Below the pieces are notes generated by a model, which was given only the letters and a program-made list of their open reading frames with translations, had not been told where the DNA came from and made no database searches. A stretch of 29,521 bases of DNA from JBFWUW01 sp050247075 (GTDB taxonomy: Bacteria; Planctomycetota; Planctomycetia; Pirellulales; JBFWUW01): NCBI GenBank assembly GCA_050247075.1, contig JBFWUW010000076.1, forward strand, positions 1 through 29,521, in the 5' to 3' direction. Within the stretch, counting starts at the first letter, position 1, and each line of letters starts with the position of its first letter. Below are positions 17,401-23,671 of the stretch, piece by piece. A program made the translations under genes and the position numbers.

Positions 17401-17753
17401 GTGGGAAAATCATCCTTGAGATACTTTTTGTACATGGCCACGCGGTCGGCCACCGTGCGAGCGGCCACGTCATCGTCCAGCCAATCCATGTGGCGGCGAT
17501 TGTCCGTCACGCCGGCCGAATAGCGAAACGTCTCCGCCACATAAAACCGGCTCTGCTCATCGATGCAAAACGCCACCGGATTGGCCAATTGCGGCTCGGC
17601 GGCAAACAGTTCAACCTTAAAGCCCTCCGGCACGCGGATCCGCGACAAAGTCCGCTGCCCCTCCTCGGACTTTTCCGCAATCACGGGGCGATAAGGCTCG
17701 ACGGCGAAGAGGGGGGAGGTGGACAGTACGAAGAAGATAGAAAGGCGGAACAT
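14490..17753 (-). CDS. Secreted propeller dehydrogenase with HEAT repeats and PVC-type haem-binding domain
   Basis: The 1087-residue protein begins with a signal peptide (about residues 1-17, cleavage after SPLFA). It continues with a beta-propeller 'membrane-bound dehydrogenase' domain of the planctomycete type (about 25-440; CIDEQSRFYVAETFRY, DTDGDGTADRSSVFADG, GLRNPQELAFDDYGNLFTVDNNSDSGD). A long helical HEAT-repeat region follows (about 460-920). The C-terminal haem-binding domain has CVRCH at 967-971 and ends in MPDTLVNFLTKSDVRDLVEFLSG. Such proteins are multiplied in Planctomycetes and Verrucomicrobia and are thought to oxidise sugars or related compounds in the periplasm; the substrate here is unknown. 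GlcD-type oxidase is the next gene on the same strand upstream, separated by a repeat-filled gap. Confidence 0.93.
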   Translation of the reverse strand: MFRLSIFFVLSTSPLFAVEPYRPVIAEKSEEGQRTLSRIRVPEGFKVELFAAEPQLANPVAFCIDEQSRFYVAETFRYSAGVTDNRRHMDWLDDDVAARTVADRVAMYKKYLKDDFPTFETEHDRIRLIEDTDGDGTADRSSVFADGFHKAEEGIGSGLLARGGDVWYTCIPSLWKLRDNDGDGVADERQALQSGYGVHVAFVGHDLHGLRMGPDGKLYFSIGDRGLHIEHEGRTYDMPDCGSVLRCNPDGTDLEIFATGLRNPQELAFDDYGNLFTVDNNSDSGDQARLVHVVEGGDSGWRMGFQYLTSPVSRGPWNLEKLWQPRHDGQPAYILPPLANMSNGPSGLTYYPGVGLPDKYRGHFFLCDFRGGSANSGVQAFDVRPRGASFELADREEFCWSVLATDCEFGWDGALYVSDWSEGWEKPGKGRIYRVFDPATRGNLAVAEGARLIREGLDKLREEKLIELLSHADGRIRQEAQFALVKQGGVGLAVTATVGTNRLARLHAIWGMGQMARTTPVFTELLTALTIDLDAEVRAQAARVLGDLRFAGAHDRFVQMLADSEPRVQLYAALGLSRLGRGDCIPAVAEMLKANNNEDAYLRHAAVMALIAAGDAEALLPLADDASPAVRLGALLAFRRLNSPHVARFLNDVDPYLVQEAAIAINDTPVAAALPQLAEILTRDKLTETLAFRALNAHFRLGQAENAQAIAAFAARSDAPENMRVEALAMLSDWETPSGRDRVVGLWRPLEPRDKSAAANAVAAALPGIFTGPDSVRQAGAQLAARYELGNVGPLLFELAGDINRSSKARAEALRALEQLRDPRLAEATQLALKDQDPRVRAQGQRLLATADPVAGLAALSASLANGEQIERQAAFAVLADLKSPDADEVLAQQMDQLLAGKLPPELHLDLLTAAGRRPVVALEERVKQYEATRDRTIPMQRFRETLVGGDAENGARIFFERAEVSCVRCHKVRGRGGEVGPDLSKLASQKPREYLLQSLIEPDKEIAKNFETVICILDDGRTVAGIFKEEDDTTLRLVTPEGKPLEIDKSQIDERLRGKSAMPDTLVNFLTKSDVRDLVEFLSGMK

Positions 17754-17756
17754 GGA

Positions 17757-17915
17757 GGTATGAGCTAGGAGGTATGAGGCATGAAAGAAAAAAGCTGTCA
17801 GCCGTCAGCCATCAGCTTTTTCGTGCAACCGGAATGCTGATGGCTGAGTGCTGACAGCGATGGGCCAATCGCAGAAGCCTTCAAACTGAACACTGAACAC
17901 CGAACACCGAACACT
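17757..17915 (-). repeat. Composite intergenic repeat, copy A (upstream of the haem protein)
   Basis: Read on the minus strand, the gap holds a GTTCGGTGTTCAGTGTTCAG-like tract, a repeat of GCTGAyGGCTGAy heptamers forming an imperfect palindrome AAGCTGATGG...GACAGCTTTT, and CATACCTC repeats just before the start codon. The same word order recurs at 21336-21478 upstream of proS; a reduced form lies upstream of pckA (25955-26015). A second, divergent GCTGATGGCTGAGTGCTGACAGC lies at 17837-17859. Confidence 0.6.
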
Positions 17916-17921
17916 CCCCCC

Positions 17922-19361
17922 TCACATCGCCGCCTTCCTTCCCGGATGCCGTTGCTCCAGCCCGCACGCTCCCGCCGTGGGTAGCATTTTCTGGGGGCTA
18001 AGGCGGCCGGTGGGGTTGAAGGCGATTCGCAGGCGCTCCATGGCGGCCAGGTCGTCGGGGCTGAAGAGCTTGCTCATGAAGTTGATTTTTTCGACGCCGA
18101 TGCCGTGCTCGCCCGTCACGCTGCCGCCGCAGGCCAGGCATTCCTCCAGAATTTCGTCGCTGGCGCGCAGCACCCGCTGAACTTGCTCGGCGTTCCGTTC
18201 GTCGAACAGCAAGATCGGGTGAATGTTGCCGTCGCCGGCGTGAAAGACGTTGACGATGCGGATGTCGTATTTCTGGCCGATCTCGGTGATGCGGCGGAGG
18301 ATGTGCGGCAGTTTGGTCCGCGGCACCACGCCATCTTGCGTGCAATAGCTGGGGCTGAGCCGGCCGACCGCGCCAAAGGCCTGCTTGCGGGCTTTCCACA
18401 GCAAGGCCCGGTCCTTGGGGGTGTCGGCCTGGCGGACCTCGCGTGCGCCGCATTGCATGCAAAGTTGAATGATCCGCTCGCGTTGCTGGTCGAGACCCGC
18501 CTCCAGCCCGTCGACTTCGATCAGCAAGATGGCTTGGGCGTCGAGCGGAAAGCCGAACTGAAAGGCCTGCTCGACGGCGACCAATATCCCCTGATCCATC
18601 ATTTCCAACGCCGCCGGCACAATGCCCGCCCCAATGATCTCGCTGATGGCGGCCGTGGCGTCGTCGCAAGAGTCGAACACGCCCAGCATCGTCCGCCAGC
18701 CTTGCGGGTCGCGGGTGAGCCGCACCCACACCTTGGTGACAATCGCCAGCGTCCCCTCGCTACCGACTACCACTCCGGTCAGATCGAGGCCGGGCGAATC
18801 CTCGGCGGGACCGCCCATTGTCACAATCGAACCATCGGCCAGCACCGCCTCAACCCCCAAGGTATGGTTGACCGTCACGCCGTACTTAAGCGTGTGCGGC
18901 CCGCCAGAATTGGTGGCCACGTTGCCGCCAATGGTGCAGGCTCCCTGGCTGGATGGATCGGGGGCGTAGTGGTAGCCAGAACCTTTGAGCGCGTTGGTCA
19001 GCCAGACATTGACCACGCCCGGCTGCACCACGGCAAAACGGTCGCGGAGGTTGATCTCGACAATCTCCTTCATCCGCGTCAGCACGATCATCACGCCGCC
19101 GCCGACCGGAAGGCATCCGCCCGCCAGGCTGGTGCCGGCCCCCCGCGGCAAAAACGGCACTTCATGCTGGTTGCAAAGTTTGACCACCGTCGCCACTTGC
19201 TGCGTGGTGCGAGGAAAGACGACCACATCTGGACAGTTCTTCTCGATGACGAATCCGTCGCACTCGTAAACTATTAAGTCGGAGTGGGTGGAGAGAACAC
19301 TATCGGTCCCCAACAATTGGCGAAGCTGGTCGGTCAGGTCGGCAAGGGGCGTGGTAAGCAT
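17922..19361 (-). CDS. FAD-binding oxidoreductase, glycolate oxidase subunit GlcD-like
   Basis: The 479-residue protein has a PCMH-type FAD-binding domain, with FLPRGAGTSLAGG and GVMIVLTRMKEI early on, then APDPSSQGACTIGGNVATNSGG and LKYGVTVNHTLG. A C-terminal FAD-oxidase cap follows (NVFHAGDGNIHPILLFD; GGSVTGEHGIGVEKI). GlcD-type enzymes oxidise glycolate, D-lactate or related 2-hydroxy acids and pass electrons to partner subunits. GlcE and GlcF are not in the window, so either they lie elsewhere or this protein works alone. The ATG at 19361 gives a normal length. The 218-bp gap between it and the proS stop shows nothing recognisable. Confidence 0.92.
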   Translation of the reverse strand: MLTTPLADLTDQLRQLLGTDSVLSTHSDLIVYECDGFVIEKNCPDVVVFPRTTQQVATVVKLCNQHEVPFLPRGAGTSLAGGCLPVGGGVMIVLTRMKEIVEINLRDRFAVVQPGVVNVWLTNALKGSGYHYAPDPSSQGACTIGGNVATNSGGPHTLKYGVTVNHTLGVEAVLADGSIVTMGGPAEDSPGLDLTGVVVGSEGTLAIVTKVWVRLTRDPQGWRTMLGVFDSCDDATAAISEIIGAGIVPAALEMMDQGILVAVEQAFQFGFPLDAQAILLIEVDGLEAGLDQQRERIIQLCMQCGAREVRQADTPKDRALLWKARKQAFGAVGRLSPSYCTQDGVVPRTKLPHILRRITEIGQKYDIRIVNVFHAGDGNIHPILLFDERNAEQVQRVLRASDEILEECLACGGSVTGEHGIGVEKINFMSKLFSPDDLAAMERLRIAFNPTGRLSPQKMLPTAGACGLEQRHPGRKAAM

Positions 19362-19579
19362 GAAGCCTCTGGGGCGGTAATATTCGGCGGCGACTTCTGG
19401 CCACTGATTATAGCCGCCGGGCAGCGCAACAACACGGTCCCGTAGTAGTTGCCTGGGGTGAAGGGTGGCTGGCGTCTGACCAACGGGAAGGCCCAGCGGA
19501 GTTGCATTCCAACCAGAAAAACCGATGGACGCCGCCCCACGGCAACACGGTTGGAACGCCCGTCACCCTGGCCATGCGG

Positions 19580-21316
19580 CTACGCCAACTTGTTCCGTTC
19601 AGCCACGACGAGTTCCGCGATGGCTTCGGCGGCACCGGCCAGGGAGATCATTTCTGGCTGCGGGGCGCTGCGCCATTTGAGCTCCAGTTGGCCCTCTTTC
19701 AGGCCGCGGCCCCCGACGACGACGCGCAGCGGAATGCCGATCAAGTCGGCATCCTTGAACTTTGCGCCGGGCCGCAGATCGCGGTCGTCGTACAGTACGT
19801 CGATGCCGGCGGCTTGCAGTTGGGTGTACAGCGTTTCGGACGCCGCCGCCACTTCTTCTTGCGCCACGTTGAGGGGCGACACGATGACCTCGTAAGGTGC
19901 AATCGACATCGGCCAGATGATGCCGTTCTCGTCGTGCCGGGTTTCAATCAGCGACGCCAGAATGCGATTCACGCCGATGCCGTAGCAGCCCATGATGACG
20001 GGGTGCTGCTGCTCCTTGGCGTCCAGGAAGCGGGCCGAGAGGGCCTCGGAATACTTGGTCCCCAGTTTGAAGACGTGGCCAATCTCGATTGCCTTGCGCA
20101 GTTTCATCGGCTGGCCCGAGCGCGGGCATGGGTCGCCGTCGGTGGCGTTTCGCAGATCGGTGATGTTCGCGGAGTCGATCTGAAAGTCGCGCCCCAAGTT
20201 GACGCCTGTCAGGTGTTTGTCGGCTTCGTTCGCGCCGCTGACGGCATTGCGAATGGCCATCACGTCGTTGTCGGCATACAGCGGCAGCTTCAACCCGACC
20301 GGGCCGGCAAACCCGACCGGTGCGCCGGTGGCCTTTTCGATCACATCGGGCGCGGCCAGTTCCAGCTTTTTGGCACCGACGGCGCGGCGGATCTTGGCCT
20401 CGTTGGCATCGTGATCTCCCCGCAGCAGCACGGCGATCGGCTTGTCGTCCGCGGAGTAGATCAACGTCTTGATGAACTTTCGCGGCGGCAGCTTGAGCAT
20501 TTTGCTGACGGCTTCGATGGAGCCGGCTTGCGGCGTATCGACCTTGGCCAGCGGCTGCTCGTCCTCGCCCCCCATCAATTGCGGCCGGGGACCAATTTCG
20601 GCCCGCTCGACATTGGCGGCATAGCCCGATGCCTCGCAGTGCAAGATGCTGTCCTCGCCATTTTCAGCCACGACCATGAACTCGTGGCTGGCATCGCCGC
20701 CGATGGGGCCGCTCTCAGCCTCCACCGCTAAATAGTCCAGCCCGCAGCGGCGAAAGATGCGGCAATAGGCCTGGTACATCTTTTCGTAGCTGGCGTTCAG
20801 GCCCTCCACCGAGGCATCGAAGCTGTAGGCGTCCTTCATCAAGAATTCGCTGGTCCGCAGCACGCCAAACCGGGGCCGTTCCTCATTTCGAAACTTGGTT
20901 TGAATTTGGTACAGCGTGACCGGCAATTGCCGATAGCTAGAGACATGGCGGCTGACGAGGTCGGTCACGATCTCCTCGTGCGTCGGTCCCAGCGCCATGT
21001 GAACCTGCTTGTTCTGGCGGCGAACCTTGAATTGGATCAGCACGTTGCCAAACGCCTCGACGCGGCCGGTACGTTCCCACAGGCCAATCGGCGTCAGGGC
21101 CGGCATCAGCAGTTCCAGCGCGCCGGCACGGTCCATTTCATCGCGAACAATCCGCTCAGCCTTGCGCAGGGAACGCAGCCCCAGCGGCAAGTACGAATAG
21201 GCCCCCGCCATCAACTGGCCAATCATTCCCGCCCGCAACATCAAGACGTGGCTGGGAATCTCCGCCCCCTCGGGCGTCTCTTTCATGGTCGGGATAAGGG
21301 CCTGGCTCCAGCGCAC
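19580..21316 (-). CDS. proS: Prolyl-tRNA synthetase, bacterial type with editing domain
   Basis: The 578-residue class II synthetase charges tRNA-Pro. Motif 1 surroundings (YLPLGLRSLRKAERIVRDEMDRAG) and motif 2 (TKFRNEERPRFGVLRTSEFLMKDAYSFD) are present, and so is motif 3 (GCYGIGVNRILASLIE). Between motifs 2 and 3 is an inserted YbaK-like editing domain (about residues 230-390), the mark of the bacterial ProS that clears Ala-tRNA-Pro. An anticodon-binding domain follows. A repeat-rich gap and tRNA-Cys lie upstream on the same strand. The start MRWSQALIPTMKETP is the family's usual N-terminus. Confidence 0.97.
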   Translation of the reverse strand: MRWSQALIPTMKETPEGAEIPSHVLMLRAGMIGQLMAGAYSYLPLGLRSLRKAERIVRDEMDRAGALELLMPALTPIGLWERTGRVEAFGNVLIQFKVRRQNKQVHMALGPTHEEIVTDLVSRHVSSYRQLPVTLYQIQTKFRNEERPRFGVLRTSEFLMKDAYSFDASVEGLNASYEKMYQAYCRIFRRCGLDYLAVEAESGPIGGDASHEFMVVAENGEDSILHCEASGYAANVERAEIGPRPQLMGGEDEQPLAKVDTPQAGSIEAVSKMLKLPPRKFIKTLIYSADDKPIAVLLRGDHDANEAKIRRAVGAKKLELAAPDVIEKATGAPVGFAGPVGLKLPLYADNDVMAIRNAVSGANEADKHLTGVNLGRDFQIDSANITDLRNATDGDPCPRSGQPMKLRKAIEIGHVFKLGTKYSEALSARFLDAKEQQHPVIMGCYGIGVNRILASLIETRHDENGIIWPMSIAPYEVIVSPLNVAQEEVAAASETLYTQLQAAGIDVLYDDRDLRPGAKFKDADLIGIPLRVVVGGRGLKEGQLELKWRSAPQPEMISLAGAAEAIAELVVAERNKLA

Positions 21317-21335
21317 GGGAAAGTCCTAAGGAAAG

Positions 21336-21478
21336 GATGAAGGCGAAAGGATGAGGTATGAGGTATGAGGGATAGAGAGGTATGAGGTATGAGGTATAAA
21401 AGCTATCAGCCGTCAGCGATCAGCTTTCGATTGCGGGCGGACAACCGAAAACTAAAAACTGAAAACTAAAAACTCGCC
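21336..21478 (-). repeat. Composite intergenic repeat, copy B (upstream of proS)
   Basis: On the minus strand a TTTTTAGTTTTCAGTTTTTAG tract is followed by AAAGCTGATCGCTGACGG, CTGATAGCTTTT and then at least five CTCATAC words before the proS start. The order matches copy A at 17757-17915. The plus strand therefore shows GGTATGAGGTATGAGG runs. Confidence 0.6.
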
Positions 21479-21518
21479 CCCCGGCCCGCATTCTTCCCCG
21501 GGTGGTCCCAAAACACAA

Positions 21519-21543
21519 GAACCCCGGCACCTGGCCGGGGTTC
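21519..21543 (-). terminator. Intrinsic terminator downstream of tRNA-Cys
   Basis: A 10-bp stem (21519-21528 with 21534-21543) with a 5-nt loop is followed, on the minus strand, by TTGTGTTTTGGG. It lies about 45 bp after the 3' end of tRNA-Cys on the strand of that gene. Confidence 0.65.
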
Positions 21544-21586
21544 CCTACCTTGGTCACCCCCACAACGTATGCGGAGGTTATAGAAA

Positions 21587-21658
21587 AGGCGCTGGTCGGA
21601 GTCGAACCGACGATGACGGATTTGCAATCCGCTGCCTTAGCCTCTTGGCTACAGCGCC
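21587..21658 (-). tRNA. tRNA-Cys (anticodon GCA)
   Basis: The minus strand folds as a normal 72-nt cloverleaf. The acceptor stem is GGCGCTG with CAGCGCC, the discriminator is U as usual for tRNA-Cys, the D arm is GCCAAGAGGCTAAGGC, the anticodon loop is TTGCAAA within a GCGGA/TCCGT stem, and the T arm is GTCGGTTCGACTCCGAC. The variable loop is short. The 3' CCA is not encoded. An intrinsic terminator follows. Confidence 0.97.
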
Positions 21659-21819
21659 GTGTGTTTAATTGCTTGTTGGCAAACAGGTTACGGCTTGATG
21701 ATGTTCGCCCTGCCGCCGTTAATTAGGGCCACTCGCGGCTAGCATGGCTGGCGGATTATCCTAGCAAACCCGCCTAATCGGAACAACCCTTACTATCGGC
21801 CAGCGAGGGCGGCCGGCTT

Positions 21820-21882
21820 GATGTTTGTCGGCAAAGATGTTTGCCATTTTTTTCTTGACGCAGCGGCGTGGGTTGATACGAT
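21820..21882 (+). promoter_or_regulatory. Promoter and possible operator of the small RNA gene
   Basis: TTGACG (21855-21860) and TACGAT (21877-21882) are 16 bp apart. A T-rich tract (21846-21853) precedes the -35 like an UP element. Just upstream lie an inverted repeat GGCAAA-GATG-TTTGCC (21830-21845) and two direct copies of GATGTTTG (21820-21827, 21836-21843), which could bind a regulator. Confidence 0.55.
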
Positions 21883-21888
21883 GCGGGT

Positions 21889-21970
21889 GTTCGGTCGTGG
21901 TCCCTGCCCCACCGCGACCGAATTAATCTTGCCCCGCATGGTCCCTGCCCCACCATGCGGGGTTTTTTTT
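21889..21970 (+). ncRNA. Candidate small RNA of about 82 nt with twin C-rich-loop hairpins
   Basis: Two hairpins follow the promoter. The first has a 10-bp stem (21892-21901 with 21911-21920) and the second an 11-bp stem (21932-21942 with 21952-21962). Both carry the same nine-base loop CCCTGCCCC and the same closing GGT/ACC, while the lower stems differ completely. The second hairpin is followed by eight T residues. No protein frame with a start signal fits between promoter and terminator, and the nearest plus-strand gene upstream ends at 14416. A free-standing RNA is therefore the simplest reading. C-rich loops of this sort can pair with G-rich Shine-Dalgarno regions, but no target is shown. 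I know no Rfam family that matches it. Confidence 0.6.
21932..21970 (+). terminator. Strong intrinsic terminator of the small RNA
   Basis: The 11-bp perfect stem CCCCGCATGGT/ACCATGCGGGG with a 9-nt loop is followed by TTTTTTTT. The T-tract is only on the plus strand, so it serves plus-strand transcription. Confidence 0.85.
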
Positions 21971-22042
21971 GCGCTTGCATTGCGCTTAACTCCACTTTCG
22001 GCCAAGGGCCGGCGATGGGGTGTTTACAAGGGTTGCTACCCG

Positions 22043-22071
22043 TTGCTTGGCGCGTGCCGCCAGAGTAAGAT
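22043..22071 (+). promoter_or_regulatory. Promoter of the Met/Cys leader
   Basis: TTGCTT (22043-22048), a 17-bp spacer and TAAGAT (22066-22071) predict a start near 22078, just before the riboswitch-like element. Confidence 0.5.
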
Positions 22072-22077
22072 CAGGCT

Positions 22078-22209
22078 TGCCTGGGATTTGCGGCCGCTTG
22101 CAGCCAGAACTGCTAAAGAGCCATCGTCTCGCGCGGCCTGGAGCCGAAAGACGATCTTAGCTTGACCATGTTCAGCCGCGCCGCCCAATAAGAGCGACGC
22201 GGCTTTTTT
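22078..22209 (+). promoter_or_regulatory. SAM-II/SAM-V-like riboswitch candidate with transcription attenuator
   Basis: The leader of the first PLP gene holds the words conserved in SAM-II-type aptamers in the right order: GATTTG (22085-22090), CTTGCA (22097-22102) followed by GCCAG, and GCTAAA (22112-22117). CTGG (22081-22084) can pair with CCAG (22104-22107) as P1. GGC (22092-22094) can pair with GCC (22120-22122) as the pseudoknot, with the UUU and AAA tracts aligned between them. Then come a hairpin ATCGTCT...AGACGAT (22123-22155) and a terminator (22174-22204 plus six Ts). GCGCGGC (22131-22137) is perfectly complementary to GCCGCGC (22175-22181) and could act as antiterminator. P1 is short and the linker shorter than in classical SAM-II, so the class is uncertain. 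Confidence 0.55.
22174..22209 (+). terminator. Leader terminator before the first transsulfuration gene
   Basis: AGCCGCG (22174-22180) pairs with CGCGGCT (22198-22204), with a C/A mismatch and three more pairs inside, and T204-T209 follow. It ends 55 bp before the start codon of the next gene, as expected for attenuation. Confidence 0.75.
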
Positions 22210-22264
22210 CATGGATCGAGGCGATCCCAATCGTTCCGCCACTTTGTGTCTTTTGGGAATTGCC

Positions 22265-23461
22265 ATGAACACCGAAAAAACCGCCGCCAGCTCGCCAGGC
22301 CTCTCCACCTTGGCCGTGCACGCCGGCGAAGCCCGTCAGAAGCCGGGCGACGCCATCACCGACCCTATCTTCTGCTCCTCGACCTATACCTTTGCCGACA
22401 CGCAAAGCGTGATTGACTTTATCGAGCAGAAGCAGCCCCGCGAGGAGTACGGCCGCTACGGCAACCCCAGCGAGAAAGTGGTCGAAGCCAAGTTGGCCGC
22501 GCTGGAAGGGGCGGAGTCCGCCATTCTCTATTCCACTGGCATGGCGGCCATCGTGGGGCTGTTGATGAGCAAGCTCAACAGTGGCGACGAGATCATCTTC
22601 TTCGATGAATGCTACCACCGCAGCCGCGAGTTTTGCTCCAAGCACCTGTCGCGCTACGGCGTGGTCACGCGGCAGGTTAAAGCCTGCGACTACGAGGCCA
22701 TGGAGGCCGCCGTCACGCCGCGGACCAAACTGCTGGTCAGCGAATCCCCCACCAACCCGCACCTGAGCGTGGTCGATCTGGAAAAGTTCGTGGCGATCGG
22801 CCGGCGGCATGGGGTGGAAACGCTGATCGACGCCACCTTGGGCACGCCGTACAACCTGCGGCCAATCTTGGCCGGCGTCGATTACGTGCTGCACTCGGCC
22901 ACCAAGTACCTGGCCGGCCACAACGATCTGCTGGCGGGCTGCATCGTGGGAGCGGCCGACAAGCTGGAACCGGTCCGCAAGCTGCGGGGAATTTTGGGGG
23001 CCATCAATTCGCCCCACAACATCTACCTGCTGCAACGCGGGCTGAAGACGTTTGAACTGCGGATGGAGCGGCATAATCAAAACGGCCAGGCCGTGGCCGA
23101 ATTCCTTTCGACGCACCCGCGGGTGGAAAGGGTCTATTACCCTGGGCTGCGGTCGCACCCTTATTACGAAGTGGCCCGCAAGACCATGCGCGGCTACGGC
23201 GGGCTGGTGACGTTTTTGGTGAAAGACGCCGACTGGCGGGCCACGGCCAGCGTGGTCGATGCGGCCCGCATCCCGCGAATTGGGCCGAGCCTGGGGGGCG
23301 TGGAATCGTTGATCGAGCAGCCGCTGGTCATGAGCTACTACGAAACACCGGCGGAGGACCGGGCCCGCTACGGCATCTTCGACAATATGATCCGGCTGTC
23401 TTGCGGCATAGAAAGCACCGACGATCTAATCGCCGATTTGAAGCAAGCCTTGGATCGTTAA
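22265..23461 (+). CDS. Cys/Met-metabolism PLP enzyme, cystathionine gamma-synthase-like
   Basis: The 398-residue protein is a fold-type I PLP enzyme of the Cys/Met metabolism family. The PLP lysine is Lys214 in HSATKYLAGH. YGRYGNPSEK and YSTGMAAIVGLLM supply phosphate contacts, and the C-terminal GGVESLIEQPLVMSY loop is typical. The motif that usually reads DNT reads DAT here (Asp189-Ala190-Thr191). It most resembles the cystathionine gamma-synthase branch, which joins cysteine to an activated homoserine on the way to methionine. The exact acyl donor cannot be told. The frame is open from 22211, but ATG 22265 after the leader terminator is preferred. A SAM-riboswitch-like leader precedes it, which supports a methionine role. 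Confidence 0.88.
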   Translation: MNTEKTAASSPGLSTLAVHAGEARQKPGDAITDPIFCSSTYTFADTQSVIDFIEQKQPREEYGRYGNPSEKVVEAKLAALEGAESAILYSTGMAAIVGLLMSKLNSGDEIIFFDECYHRSREFCSKHLSRYGVVTRQVKACDYEAMEAAVTPRTKLLVSESPTNPHLSVVDLEKFVAIGRRHGVETLIDATLGTPYNLRPILAGVDYVLHSATKYLAGHNDLLAGCIVGAADKLEPVRKLRGILGAINSPHNIYLLQRGLKTFELRMERHNQNGQAVAEFLSTHPRVERVYYPGLRSHPYYEVARKTMRGYGGLVTFLVKDADWRATASVVDAARIPRIGPSLGGVESLIEQPLVMSYYETPAEDRARYGIFDNMIRLSCGIESTDDLIADLKQALDR

Positions 23462-23473
23462 GCGTTGAAAGTC

Positions 23474-23496
23474 GTAGGAGGCGATTCCATCGCCGA
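23474..23496 (+). repeat. Short interspersed repeat, copy 3
   Basis: Identical over the GTAGGAGGCGATTCCATCGCC core to 346-366. It lies 12 bp after the stop of the first PLP gene. Confidence 0.6.
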
Positions 23497-23498
23497 AA

Positions 23499-23606
23499 CC
23501 CCCTCGCCCGGTACGCCGGGAGAGGGTTGGGGAGAGGGAGATGTGAAGAGCCACTTGCCAACCATCAGAACCCTCGCCCCGGCCCTCTCCCAGAGGGAGA
23601 GGGAGA
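23499..23606. repeat. CTC-rich palindromic repeat pair
   Basis: Two elements face each other in the gap between the PLP genes. The first contains the hairpin CCCGG-TACG-CCGGG followed by GAGAGGGTTGGGGAGAGGG. The second is CCCTCGCCCCGG followed by a perfect 9-bp hairpin CCCTCTCCC-AGA-GGGAGAGGG (23583-23603). A related hairpin occurs at 24881-24906. They resemble widespread REP-like elements of GC-rich bacteria. Confidence 0.65.
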
Positions 23607-23671
23607 TTGTCACTGGCGTTGGAATCGCCACTGGCATTCCAAACACACCACCTTACGCACGGTAACGCATC

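Noticed and set aside
21336..21400. GTATGAG direct repeats as a CRISPR-like array
   Set aside because: Units are 7-8 bp with no unique spacers; they are simple tandem words in an intergenic repeat.
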